Source: Panulirus ornatus (Eukaryota > Arthropoda > Malacostraca > Decapoda > Palinuridae). From it: a stretch of DNA of 64,000 nt. This document shows positions 51,731 to 64,000 of this stretch, piece by piece. The notes beneath the pieces were generated by a model. That model did no database searches, was not told the origin of the DNA, and worked only from the letters and a program-made list of their open reading frames with translations. Within the stretch, counting starts at the first letter, position 1, and every line of letters starts with the position of its first letter. Location: positions 15,146,356 to 15,210,355 of the forward strand of contig NC_092287.1 of assembly GCF_036320965.1 (NCBI RefSeq), given 5' to 3'. The translations under genes were made by a program, and so were the position numbers.

Positions 51731-54700
51731 TGATTTATGTTTTGTAACAAACCCTTAGAACACGATTTTTGTTCAATGAAGGTCAAGATCATTACAATTA
51801 TTTCCTTGTCACCGGTCAAGATCATTAGATATAATGCCTTGATACTGATCTTTAGATTTACAGCGGCAAGGTCATTTCAGTTATCTGGGAATATTTGGAC
51901 AGATTTACTTGGGACAAATTTATTGGTCATATTTGCTGCTTTGATCTTAGATCATTTGTTTTACTGTCTTTTAACAGGTTAAAATCATTAGATTTTCTTG
52001 CAATTATAGCAATGCATTTATGGCCAATATCATTAGATTTTCTTATGGTCAATTCATTCTGTCAATTATCCATTAGATTACTATTATATCAGGTTAGAGA
52101 TCATTAGATATACGGTCTTATGACAGGTTAAAATCATTAGATTTATTGGCCTTATTAAAAAGGGCAAGATCATGTAGATTTATACCTTACTAAAACAGGT
52201 GCATCATTCACTTATGAGATCTAAAGATCATTATAGTTTTCTTGCCTTATGACAAATCAAGTATCACTCGGATTTATTTTTTCCTTGTAACAAGTCAAGA
52301 GCATTATATTTTTACTGCCTTATTAACAATTCAAAATCAGTAGATATACTGCCTTGTAACAGGGTCATCCATCTAGATTCTTTCCTTATAATCTGACGAT
52401 TATTAGATTTACTGCCTTATAACACGACAAGATCATTAGATTGTGGGAATGACTTCCTTGTCACCGGTCAAGATAAACTACCTTATAACGTTTCATTGAT
52501 CATTAGAATTTATACTGATATTACAGGGCAAGATCTTAGAGTTAATGCTTATAACAGGTCAGATCTTAGTTTTACTGCCTTTTATCAGGTCAAGATCATT
52601 AGGTTTACTGCTTATAACAGATCAAGATCATTAGTTTGTCGCCTTTAACAAGCAATCATCATTAGATTAAGCCTTATATATGGTCAAAGATCATTTGAGT
52701 TACTGCCTTTTACATCAGTCATGATCAATTATTTTTACCGTCTGATAAACAAGTCGATGTCATTAGATTTACTTGTTTATGAGAGGTCAAGATCACTAGA
52801 TTTACCGGATTATAAGAAACATTAAATTTACTGACTTTAACCGGTCGAAGAATTATATTTTTCTACCTTATAAAAAGTCTAGAATCATTAGGATTTATGC
52901 CTTGTATACAGGCCTTATACATAGTCAACATTAGCAGATTTACTGCCTACTAAACAAGTCAAGATCATTACATTTACTGCCTCATAACACTCCAAGATTA
53001 TAGATTACTGTCTTGTAACAGGTCAAGATCATTAGATTTACTGCCTTGTACAGACCAATATCATTAAACTTAATCCCTTATAACACGACCAAGAACATAG
53101 ATTTTCACCTAGTGGAAAGGTCAAGATCAATAGTTTTTTACCTCGTAACAAGTAAAGTAATTTACTGCGTTATAACAAGCTCAAAGATAATTAGATTTAC
53201 TGCCTTTATAGTTAAGGTCAAGAACATTATCATCTACAATTTAAGACATTAGGTTTCTTGCATGTAACAGGTTAACTGCCTTGTAACAAGTCAGATCATT
53301 AGATATACTGCCTTATAACAGTGTTCATTAAGATTTACTGATATTTAAGATTTATTATTTATTAGATTTATTACCATTATAACAAGTCAAGACAGTAGAT
53401 TTAATGCCCTTTAACATGGTAAAGATCATTAGAATTCCTGCCTCAATTAACAGGTTAAGATCATTGAATTTACTATAATATCATCATCAAATTTAATGCC
53501 TTATAAGAGGTCATTAGATTTACTGTCTTAACAGTGGAAATAAAAGATTTACTTGCTTCGTCGATTAGATTTATGACCTATAACAGGTCACGATTATTAG
53601 ATTATTACATAGTAAGAGATCAAGATCATAGTTTTACTGCCTAAACCAGGCCAAGATTATTAGATATTATTACCTTTGAAAACAGATCAAAATCATAAGA
53701 TTTACTGCCTTGTAACAGTAGAGAACCTTACATATACTTCCAGGTAACAGGTCAAATCATTAGATTACTGCCTTTAAACAAAACAAGTCATTAGATTTAT
53801 GGCCCTATAACAGGTCAAGATATTAGATGTACTGCATAGTAAGAGATCAAGATCACAAGATCACAGATCACATAACAGCAAATGATCATTAGATATTAGA
53901 TTACTGCTTTATAATAGGTCAAAATCATAGATTTTAATAATAGGTTCAAGAACCTTACATTTACTTCATATAAACATGTGAATACATTAGATAATTAGTT
54001 ACAAATTTTTTACAGGTAAAAATCATTCGAATTAATGACTTGAACATGCCAAGAATCATTAATTTTTTTTTGCTTTATAAAAGGTCAATATCATTATAAT
54101 ATACTTCCTTGCCACATGTCGAAATCATTAGAATTACTGCCTTACAATAGGTCAAAATCATGAACATTATATTAATTCCTTGTAACAGTCAACATGATTT
54201 TTGGCCTTATAATTAGATTTACAATCTTTTAACAGTGATAAAAATCTTTAATTTTAATGCCATTTACAATCAAGATCATTAATTGAACTGCCTTATAACA
54301 GGTCCAGATGCTGCGTTACAAAGGGAGAAGAGTCCATTAGATTACAGGTCATCATTAGAATTCATTCCTTAATTAACTGGTCAAGATTTTACTGACATAG
54401 CTAAAGATCACAAAATTCTTGCCTTATAACAACTCAAATCATCAGATTTACTGCCTTATAATTCAAAATCATTAGTTTTACTTCCTCGAACAGGTCAAGG
54501 AATCATTACATTTACTACATTACTTTTTTACCGCCATAACGTCAATATTATTAAATTTTCTGCCTCATTAGTATTTAACAACTCATGATCATTTGATTTA
54601 TGTTTTGAAACAAACCCTTATAACACGATATTTGACCAATAAAGGTTCAAGTCCATTACAATTAATTTCCTTGTCACCGGACAAGATCATTAGATATAAT

Positions 54701-57421
54701 GCCTATAGATCATGATCATTAGATTACAGGGGCAAGTCATTACTTATTGTACATATTAAGACAGATTTATTGGGATAAAACCAATTACTGGACATATTTG
54801 CTGCCTTTAGATCCTAAATACATTTACGTTATACTGTCTTTTAACAGGTAAAATCATTAGATTTCTTGCTTATAGCAAGTCAATTATGGCCAATATCCAT
54901 AGATTTCATTATGGCCCAATATCATTATGATGTCAAAATCATTAATTATACTAATATATCAAGTAGAGATCATTAGAATTACGGACTTATGACGGTAAAA
55001 TCATTGATTTTATTGCCTTATAACAGGGCAAGATCATAGATTTATTACCTTATAACAGGTCATCATTCACTTATGAGGATCAAAAGATCATTAGATTTCT
55101 AGCCTTATAACAACTACAAGATCACTGGATTACTTCCCTTGTAACAATCAAATCATTCTAATTACTGCCAAATAACAATTCCAAAATCATTAGATAAACG
55201 CCCATTGTAAAAGGTCATCATTAGAATCATTCCTTATAATCCTGACGATTACTAGACTTACGCCTTATAACACGACAAGACATTAGATTTTAAATGACAA
55301 TCCTTACACCGTCAAGATGAAACAACCTTATAACGTTCATGATCATTAGATCAAACTGCTATATAACAGGAGCAAGATCTTAGAGTTAATGCCTTATCAC
55401 AGGTCAAGATCATTAGTTACTGCCTTTTATCAGGTCAAGATCATTAGTGTTTACTGCCTTATAACAGACCAGATAATTAGATTGTCGCCTTATATAACAA
55501 GTCAATATCATTAGATATATGGCCTTATCTCTGGTCAAGATCATAAGATAAACTGCCTTACATCAGGTCATGATCAATTATATTACCGTCTTATAACAAG
55601 TCGAGGCATTAGATTTACTTGTTTATGAAGGATCCCAAATCACTAGATATACCGAGTTTATAAGAACATAAATTTACCTGCCTTATAACCGGTCGAAGAC
55701 CTTATATTTTAGCATACCTAAATAACAAGTCTAGATCCATAGATTTAATTGCCTTGTTAACAGGCCTTATAACAAGTCAACATTAGCTGGGTATTTACTG
55801 CCTACAACAAGTCAAGATCAAAAGAAATACTGGCCATATAACATTCATTGGAATTACCTGCCTTATATCCGTCATCATTAATTAATGCCTTTTAACAGTA
55901 AAGATCATAGAATTCCTGCCATATAACAGTTATCATTGGATTTATTATCGTCGTCAAGAATCATCAATTTACTGCCTTATAACAGATCATTAGATTTAAC
56001 TTTCTATAACAGCGAAATAATAAAATTAACTGCCCTTTAACAAATCAAGATCATTAGATTTATGGCTTTAAAATTAGGTCCAGATTATTCGATTTACTGC
56101 AAAGAGATCAAGATCATGAGATTTACTGGCCTTATAACACCAAGATTTTAGATTTATTACCTTATAATCAATATACTTAATTTCCTTGCCTCATAAGACA
56201 AAATCAAAAGATTTTTTACTAGCCTTGACTTTCCATGTAACAGGTCAAGATCATTAGATTTACTGCCTTATAACAGTTAGCAAAACTTTTTTAACAGGTA
56301 AAAATCAATTCGATTTAATGCCCTGAAAATGTCAAGATTTTTTTGCTTTAAAAAAAGGTCAATTAACAATAGAATTACTAAGTCCTTGCCACCGGAGCGA
56401 ATACATTAATTTACTGCCTTAAAACAGCCAATAAATTAGATTTATTATAACGTCAAATTATTATATTGTCAAAATCAATGATTTTTTAATTTTCTTCCTA
56501 GTAACAGGTCAAGATAATTAATTTATAAACTTATATTAGTGTAACGATCTTAGATATAAATGCCAGGAATATATTCAAGATCACGGTCAAGACCATATAT
56601 TGACTTGCCTTACAATGGGGCAAAATCATTAGATTTATTGCCACAATTTAACAGGTCAAGATTTTACTGACAATAACAACTCAAATCAATAGGTTTACTG
56701 CCTTGAAACTAGATCATTAATTTTATGCCTCATAGCATTTCAAGATCATTAGATTTCTGCCTTGTCACAGGTCAAGATCTTACAATATACTGCCTTATAA
56801 CAACTCAAGATCTTAGATTTTTACTGTCTTGTAACAGGTCAAGATCATTAGATTCACTGCCTTAAAACAGGTCAGTAACAAGATCATTAAACTTACTCCC
56901 TTATATACATGACAAGATCATAGATATTTGCCGAATGAAAGGTCATATCATGGAATTACTTCTGTTGTCACCGTCATTAAATATACTGGCCTTATAACAA
57001 TCATGATTATTAGATTTACAGAACTATTAATTAGATCTAAAGCCTTTTAACAACTCAAAATCATTAGATTTACTGTCTTGTAACAGGTCAAGATCTGGAT
57101 TTACTGCCTTGGAATTAGATTTTAGCCTTGTAAACAGACAAATTCATTAGACACAAGACATTAGATTTTTTGCCTAATGAAAGGTCAAGTCCATTAGAAA
57201 TTACTGCCTTGACTCGGTTCAAGTTCATTAGGTTATATGCCTTATACAGGTCAAGATCATTAGATTTATACCTTGTTAGTCAAGATTATTTTTATTTACG
57301 GCCCTTATAACATCTCAAGATCAATTAGATTTATTGCCTTATTGTTAGGGTCAAGGACATTATATTTTACAAACTTGTATCAAAGTCATCATATAGGTTT
57401 TTTGCATTGTAACAGATCAAG
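51731..57421 (+). repeat. Error-rich satellite block next to gap (C'-F'-A'-D'-C'-F'-E'-B')
   Basis: The module order is recognisable: C' about 52,200, F' about 52,560, A' about 52,970-53,110, D' about 53,500, C' about 55,020, F' about 55,400, E' about 56,200, B' about 56,730. Nearly every monomer carries private one- or two-base indels or substitutions, for example AGATTTACTTGGGACAAATT near 51,900 and AGACAGATTTATTGGGATAA near 54,759. Noise is much denser than in any other copy and runs up to the 100-N gap. It looks like uncorrected single-read sequence, so its details should not be trusted. Confidence 0.75.
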
Positions 57422-57521
57422 NNNNNNNNNNNNNNNNNNNNNNNNNNNNNNNNNNNNNNNNNNNNNNNNNNNNNNNNNNNNNNNNNNNNNNNNNNNNNNN
57501 NNNNNNNNNNNNNNNNNNNNN
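57422..57521. other. Assembly gap (100 N)
   Basis: Exactly 100 undetermined bases. Noisy forward satellite lies before it and clean inverted satellite after it, so the inversion here is not directly observed in continuous sequence. Confidence 0.98.
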
Positions 57522-57969
57522 CTGTTATGACAGTAAATCTAATGATGATCAATTATAAAGCAGTAAATCTAATGACCTGTTATAAGGCATTAAATTTGAT
57601 GATGATATTATAGTAAATCCAATGATCTTAACCTGTTATGAGGCAGGAATTCTAATGATCTTTACTGTTAAAGGGCATTGATTTGGGTTATATAAGGCAG
57701 TAAATCCAATGGTCTTGACCTCTTAAATATCAGTAAATCTAATGATCACCTGTTATAAGGCAGTATATCTTGACTTGTTACAAGGCAGTTAACCTGTTAC
57801 AATGCAATAAACCTAATGATCTTCACTTGTAGATATAATGTTCTTGACCTTAACAATAAGGCAGTAAATCTAATTATCTTGAGCTGTTATAAGGCAGTAA
57901 ATAAAATGGTCTTTACTTGTTACGAGGTAAAAAACTAATGATCTTGACCTTCCACTAGGTGAAAATCTA
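57522..57969 (-). repeat. Tail of module D, inverted
   Basis: Matches 21,110-21,558. It has a local rearrangement near 57,678-57,694 (GGGCATTGATTTGGGTTATA) where about 20 bases are replaced relative to other copies, and a loss near 57,769. Confidence 0.83.
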
Positions 57970-60900
57970 ATGATCTTGTCGTGTTATAAGGGATTAAGTT
58001 TAATGATCTTGGTCTGTTACAAGGCAGTAAATCTAATGATCTTGACCTGTTACAAGACAGTAAATCTAATTATCTTGAGTTGTTATGAGGCAGTAAATGT
58101 AATGATCTTGACTTGTTACAAGGCATTAAATCTAATGATGACAAAAAATCTAAGGCAAAAAATCTAATGATTTTGATGTTATAAGGCAATAAATCGAATG
58201 ATCTTGACCTGTAAATCTAATGATCACCCTTTGTCAGGCAGTCAATCTAATGATCTGGACCTGTTGTATAATGATCTTGATATGTTACAAGGCATTAAAT
58301 CTAAAGATCTTTACCTGTTAAAAGCTTATAAATCTAATTATTGTTATAAGGCAATAAATCTAATGATGACCTGTTGCAAGGAATGTTCTTAATTTTGACC
58401 TATTGTAAGGCAGTAAATCTAATAATATGGTAAACCTTTTATAAGGCAAAAAATCTAATCATAAGGCAGTAAATCTAATGATCTTGACCTGATACATGGA
58501 AATCAATGTAATGTTCTATACCTGTTACAAGGTAGTAAATCTTATGATTTTGACCTATTATAAGCCAGTAAATCTAATAATATTGATAAGGTAATAAATC
58601 TAATAATCTTGGCCTGTTATACGACAGTAAATCTAATGATCTTGATCTCTTACTATGCAGTAAATCTAATAATCTTAAACTGTTATAAGGCCATAAATCT
58701 AATGATCTTGATTTGTTAAAAGGCAGTAAATCTTATATTTCGCTGTTATAAGATAGTAAATCTAATGATGATCAATTAAAAGCAGTAAATTTAATGATCT
58801 TGATATGTTGTAGTAAATCCAATGATCTTAACCTGTTATAAGGCAGAAATTCTAATGATCTTTACCTGTTAAAAGGCATTAAATCTAATGATCTTGACCT
58901 ATAAATCCGATGGTCTTGACTTGTTATACATCAGTAAATCTATTGATCTTGACCTGTTATAATGATCTTGACAGTAAATCTGCTAATGAGGTAGTAAATA
59001 TAAAGTAGTGAATATAATGATCTTATAATGATCTTATGTAAGGTAGTAAATATAATGTCCTTGACCTTATAACAATAAGGCAGTAAATATTATCGAGCAG
59101 TAAATAAAATGATCTTCACTTGTTACAAGCCAAGGCCTGTTAAGGCAACAAATCTAATGATCTTGATCTGTTACAATGCAATAAACCTAATGATGACTTG
59201 TTATAAGGTTGTAAATATAATGTCCTTGACCCTAACAATAAGGCAGTAAATCTAATTATCTTGAGATGTTATAAGGCAGTAAATAATATGATCTTGACTA
59301 ACAAGGTAGTAAATCTAATGATCTTGACCTGTTATAAGGCAGTATATCTAATGATCTTGACCGGAGTCAAGGAAGTAATTCTAATGATCTTGACCTTTCA
59401 TTAGGCAAAAATCTAATGCTCTTGTGTTATTATGAATTTGGTCTGTTACAAGGCAGTAAATCTAATTATCAAGGCAGTAAATCTGATCTTGACCTGTTAC
59501 AAGACAGTAAATCTAATGATTTTGAGTTGTTAAAAGGCTTTAGATCTAATCTAATAGTCAGTAAATCTAATAATCATGATCTGTTATAAGGCAGTATATT
59601 TAATGACCGGTGACAAAGAAGTAATTCCAATGATATTGACCTTTCATTCGGCAAAAATCTAATGATCTTGTCATGTTATAAGGGAGTAAGTCTAATGATC
59701 TTGGTAACTGACCTGTTATAAGGCAGTGAATCTAATGATCTTGACCTGTTACAAGACAGTAAATCTAATGATCTTGAGTTGTTATAAGGCAGTATATGTA
59801 ATGATCTTGACCTGTTACAAGGCAGAAAATCTAATGATCTTGAAATGCTATGAGGCATAAAATCTAATGATCTTGTTACAAGGCAGTAAACCTAATGATC
59901 TTGAGTTGTTATGTCAGTAAATCTTGACCTGTTATGTGGCAATAAATCTAATGATTTTGCCCATTGTAAGGCAGTCAATCTAATGATCTTGACCCGATGA
60001 TCTTGATATATTACCTGGCATTAAATCTAAAGATCGTTACCTAATAAAAGTTTATAAATCTAATTATCTTGACCTGTTACAAGGAAGAAAATAAAATCAT
60101 TGATTTTGACAATCTAATAATATTGACGTTATAATAAATCTAATAATATTGGCCTGTTTTAAGGCAGTAAATCTAATGATCTCGTCCGGTGGCAAGGAAG
60201 TAATTCTAATGATATTGACCTTTTATAAAGCAAAAAATCTTGACATGTTCCAGGGCATTAAATCGAATGATTTTTACCTGTTAAAAGTTTGTAACTGTTA
60301 TAAGGCAGTAAATCTAATGATCTTGACCTGTTACATGGAAGTCTTATGATTTTGACTTATGAGGCAGTAAATCTAATAATATTGACTTATAAGGTAATAA
60401 ATCTAAAAATCTTGGTGTTATAAGGCAGTAAATCTAATGATCTTGATCTCTTTGCAGTAAATCGAATAATCTTGACCTAATATAAAGCCATAAATCTAAT
60501 GATCTTGATTTGTTACAAGGCAGTAAATTTTATATTTCGCTGTTATAAGATAGTAAATCTAATGACCTGTTATAAGGCAGTAAATCTGATGATCTTGACG
60601 ACGATAATAAATCCAATGATAACCTGTTATATGGCAGGAATTCTAATGATCTTTACCTGTTAAAAGGCATTAAATCTAATGATGACCGGTATAAGGCAGT
60701 AAATCCAATGACATGTTATAAGGCAGTATATCTAATGATCTTGACTTGTTAGTAGGCAGTAAATCTGCTAATGTTGACTTGTTATAAGGCCTGTTACAAG
60801 GCAATAAATCTAATGATCTAGACTTGTTATAAGGTAGTAAATATAATGTCTTCGACCGGTTATAAGGCAGTAAATCTAATGTTCTTATAACTCGGTAAAT

Positions 60901-63518
60901 CTAGTGATCTTGACCTCTCATAAACAAGTAAATCTAATGACCTCGACTTGTTATAAGACGGTAATAATAATTGATCATGACCTGATGTAAGGCAGTAAAT
61001 CTAATGATCTTGACCAGATATAAGGCCATAAATCTAATGATATTGACTTGTTATAAGGCGACAAATCTAATGATCTTGATCTGTTATAAGGCAGTAAACC
61101 TAATGATCTTGACCTGATAAAAGGCAGTAAAACTAATGATCTTGACCTGTTATAAGGCATTAACTCTAAGATCTTGCCCTGTTATATAGCAGTATATCTA
61201 ATGATCATGAACTGTTATAAGGTAGTTTATCTTGACCGGTGACAAGGAAGTCATTCTAAAATCTAATGATCTTGTCGTGTTATAAGGCAGTAAATCTAAT
61301 AATCCTGACCTGTTATAAGGAATGAATCTAATGATGACCTGTTACAAGGCAGTATATCTAATGATTTTGAATTGTTATAAGGCAGTAAATATAATGATCT
61401 TGACTTGTTACAAGGAAGTAAATCCAGTGATCTTGAGTTGTTATAAGGCAAGAAATCTACTGATCTTTTGATCTCATAAGTGAATGATGACCTGTTATAA
61501 GGTAATAAATCTAATGATCTTGCCCTGTTATAAGGCAATAAATCTAATGATTTTAACCTGTCATAAGACAGTAAATCTAATGATCTCTACCTGATATGTT
61601 AGTAAATCTAATGATATTGACCATAATGATATTGACCATAATGAAATCTAATGATATTGGCCATAAATGACTTGCTATAAGGCAAGAAATCTAATGATTT
61701 AACCTGTTAAGAGACAGTAAAACAAATGATCTAAGATCTAAGGCAGCAAATATGTCCAAGAAATCTGTCCAATAAATCTGTCCAAATATGTCCAATAACT
61801 GTAATGACCTTGCCCTGTAAATCTAATGATCATGATCTAAGGCATTATATCTAATGATCTTGACCGGTGACAAGGAAATAATTGTAATGATCTTGACCTT
61901 TCATTGAACAAAAATCGTGTTCTAAGGGTTTGTTACAAAACAGTAAATCAAATGATCATGAGTTGTTAAATATAATGAGGCAGAAAATTTAATAATATTG
62001 ACGTTTACTGGCGGTAAAAAGTAATGTAGTAAATGTAATGATCTTGACCTGTTACGAGGAAGTAAATCTAATGATTTTGAATTATAAGGCAGTAAATCTT
62101 GACTTGTTACATGACTGTAAATCTGATGATCTTGAGTTGTTATAAGGCAAGAAATCTAGTGATCTTTCGCTATGTCAGTAAATCTTGACCTGTTATAAGG
62201 CAATGAATCTAATGATGACCTGTAAATCTAATGATCTTCACCCTTTGTAACGCAGTCATCTGGACCTGTTATAAGGCAGTCAATCTAATGATCTTGATAT
62301 GTTAAAAGGCATTAAATCTAAAGATTTTTACCTGTTAAAAGCTTGTAAATCTAATTATAAGGCAATAAATCTAATGATGACCTGTTACAAGGAATTAATA
62401 TAATGTTCTTGATTTTGACCTATTGTAAGGCAGTAAATCTAATGATTTCGACATGTGGCAAGGAAGTAATTATAATGATATTGACCTTTTATAAAGCAAA
62501 AAAATTAATGATCTTGGCATGTTCCAAGTCATTAAATTGAATGATTTTTACCTGTAAAAAATTTGTAACTAATTATCTAATGATATTCACATGTTATATG
62601 GAAGTAAATGTAAGGTTCTTGACCTATTATAAAATCTTATGATTTTGACCTATTATAAAGCAGTAAAGCTAATATCTAATGATCTTTCGCTGTTATGTCA
62701 GTAATTTAATAAGGCAGTAATCTAGTGATCTTGATCTCTTACTATGCAGTAAATCTAATAATCTTGACCTGTTATAGGGCCATAAATCTAATGCCCTTGT
62801 TTTGTTACAAGGCAGTAAATCTAATGATCTTGACCTGTTACATGGAAGTAAATGTAAGGTTCTCTACCTGTTACAAGGCAGTAAATCTTATGATTTTGAT
62901 CTGTTATAAGGTAATAAATCTAATAATCTTGGCCTGTTATAAGGCAGTAAATCTAATGATCTTGATCTCTTACTATGTAATAAATCTAATAATCTTGACC
63001 TGTTATAAGGTCATAAATCTAATGACGAAGGCAGTAAATCTTATATTTCGCTGTTATGACAGTAAATCTAATGATGATCAATTATAAAGCAGTAAATCTA
63101 ATGACCTGTTATAAGGCATTAAATTTGATGATGATATTATAGTAAATCCAATGATCTTAACCTGTTATGAGGCAGGAATTCTAATGATCTTTACCTGTTA
63201 AAGGGCATTAAATCTAATGATCTTGACTTGTTATAAGGCAGTAAATCCAATGGTCTTGACCTCTTAAATATCAGTAAATCTAATGATCACCTGTTATAAG
63301 GCAGTATATCTAATGATCTTGACTTGTTACAAGGCAGTTAACCTGTTACAATGCAATAAACCTAATGATCTTCACTTGTAGATATAATGTTCTTGACCTT
63401 AACAATAAGGCAGTAAATCTAATTATCTTGAGCTGTTATAAGGCAGTAAATAAAATGGTCTTTACTTGTTACGAGGTAAAAAACTAATGATCTTGACCTT
63501 CCACTAGGTGAAAATCTA
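57970..63518 (-). repeat. Complete long higher-order repeat unit (5,549 bp)
   Basis: A 57,970, B 59,676, E 60,149-60,349, F 60,975, C 61,296, D 62,725, next A 63,519. It lacks the 1,229-bp duplication, keeps the 10-bp block (TAAGGCATTA) near 61,151 that the 16-28 kb copies have lost, and has the common E form near 60,220. Its D start differs (GTCAGTAATTTAATAAGGCA near 62,698). It is therefore a distinct lineage from the 16-28 kb copies. No gene is present. Confidence 0.88.
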
Positions 63519-64000
63519 ATGATCTTGTCGTGTTATAAGGGATTAAGTTTAATGATCTTGGTCTGTTACAAGGCAGTAAATCTAATGATCTTGACCTGTT
63601 ACAAGACAGTAAATCTAATTATCTTGAGTTGTTATGAGGCAGTAAATGTAATGATCTTGACTTGTTACAAGGCATTAAATCTAATGATGACAAAAAATCT
63701 AAGGCAAAAAATCTAACGATTTTGATGTTATAAGGCAATAAATCGAATGATCTTGACCTGTAAATCTAATGATCACCCTTTGTCAGGCAGTCAATCTAAT
63801 GATCTGGACCTGTTGTATAATGATCTTGATATGTTACAAGGCATTAAATCTAAAGATCTTTACCTGTTAAAAGCTTATAAATCTAATTATTGTTATAAGG
63901 CAATAAATCTAATGATGACCTGTTGCAAGGAATGTTCTTAATTTTGACCTATTGTAAGGCAGTAAATCTAATAATATGGTAAACCTTTTATAAGGCAAAA
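63519..64000 (-). repeat. Start of a further long higher-order repeat copy
   Basis: Module A (63,519-63,716) and its flank continue to the window edge, matching 57,970-58,451 with few differences. The array evidently continues beyond the window. Confidence 0.88.

Larger units (their letters stand above)
52960..63650. repeat. Large inverted duplication 3, centre near 58,291 (contains gap)
   Basis: The last bases before the gap (GCATTGTAACAGATCAAG, ending 57,421) pair with 59,161 onward. Outward, B' about 56,760 pairs with B about 59,800, E' about 56,300 with about 60,270, F' about 55,400 with 61,160, C' about 55,020 with 61,538, and A' about 53,090 with 63,519. Sums stay near 116,560-116,610. 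Arms are about 4.4 kb. The left arm is the noisy block and the right arm is clean. The loop holds the gap and 57,522-59,160. Confidence 0.75.

Noticed and set aside
1..64000. Telomeric repeats or rDNA spacer
   Set aside because: No short G-rich telomere unit is seen, and no rRNA-like sequence. The 33-bp AT-rich unit matches neither.

Overview
The whole 64 kb window is one family of tandemly repeated, AT-rich satellite DNA. I see no gene, RNA gene or recognisable transposon in it. The basic monomer is 33 bp, about 33% GC, and built from the blocks TTAGATTTA, CTGCCTTATAAC and AGGTCAAGATCA (a perfect consensus copy is at 975-1007). Monomers follow one another with no unique spacer, at variable divergence and with many small deletions. 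Because 33 bp is exactly 11 codons, one frame on each strand of the consensus has no stop. The longer open frames (up to about 150 codons) are therefore 11-residue periodic translations of the satellite, not genes. This points to a eukaryotic nuclear chromosome: a centromeric, pericentromeric or other heterochromatic block. I cannot name the taxon. Three runs of exactly 100 N are scaffold gaps of conventional length.

Layout. In 1-13,875 the array reads forward (TTAGATTT... on the + strand); 1 to about 9,500 is the most irregular part. After the gap at 13,876-13,975 it runs inverted to 38,158, interrupted by a gap at 31,704-31,803. At 38,158/38,159 the orientation flips back to forward with no gap, and stays forward to 57,421. 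After the gap at 57,422-57,521 it is inverted again to the window end.

Higher-order structure. From about 9.5 kb onward the diverged monomers form a higher-order repeat (HOR) of about 5.4-5.5 kb. I name six landmark modules, in inverted orientation A-B-E-F-C-D: for example A 16,161, B 17,773, E about 18,330, F about 19,030, C 19,348, D 20,765, next A 21,559. A shorter HOR of about 2.2 kb (E-F-C only) fills 31.8-48.4 kb. It derives from the long one by deletion of about 3.3 kb (D-A-B), and the recombination junction is visible. Other rearrangements are a 1,229-bp tandem duplication (21,001-23,458), loss of A near 27,980, and an F-to-A junction near 52,955.

Three large inverted duplications (palindromes) are centred near 14,076, 38,256 and 58,291. 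The second is gap-free, with a 194-bp loop and arms of about 6.4 kb. Sequence next to two gaps (about 30,680-31,703, and 51,730-57,421 most strongly) carries dense random-looking small indels that the other copies lack. It looks like unpolished contig-end sequence, so the palindrome at 58.3 kb, whose left arm is that noisy stretch, needs caution. The main interest is the record of satellite evolution: HOR formation, deletion derivatives, strand switching and exchange between arms. I found no sign of an encoded molecular system.
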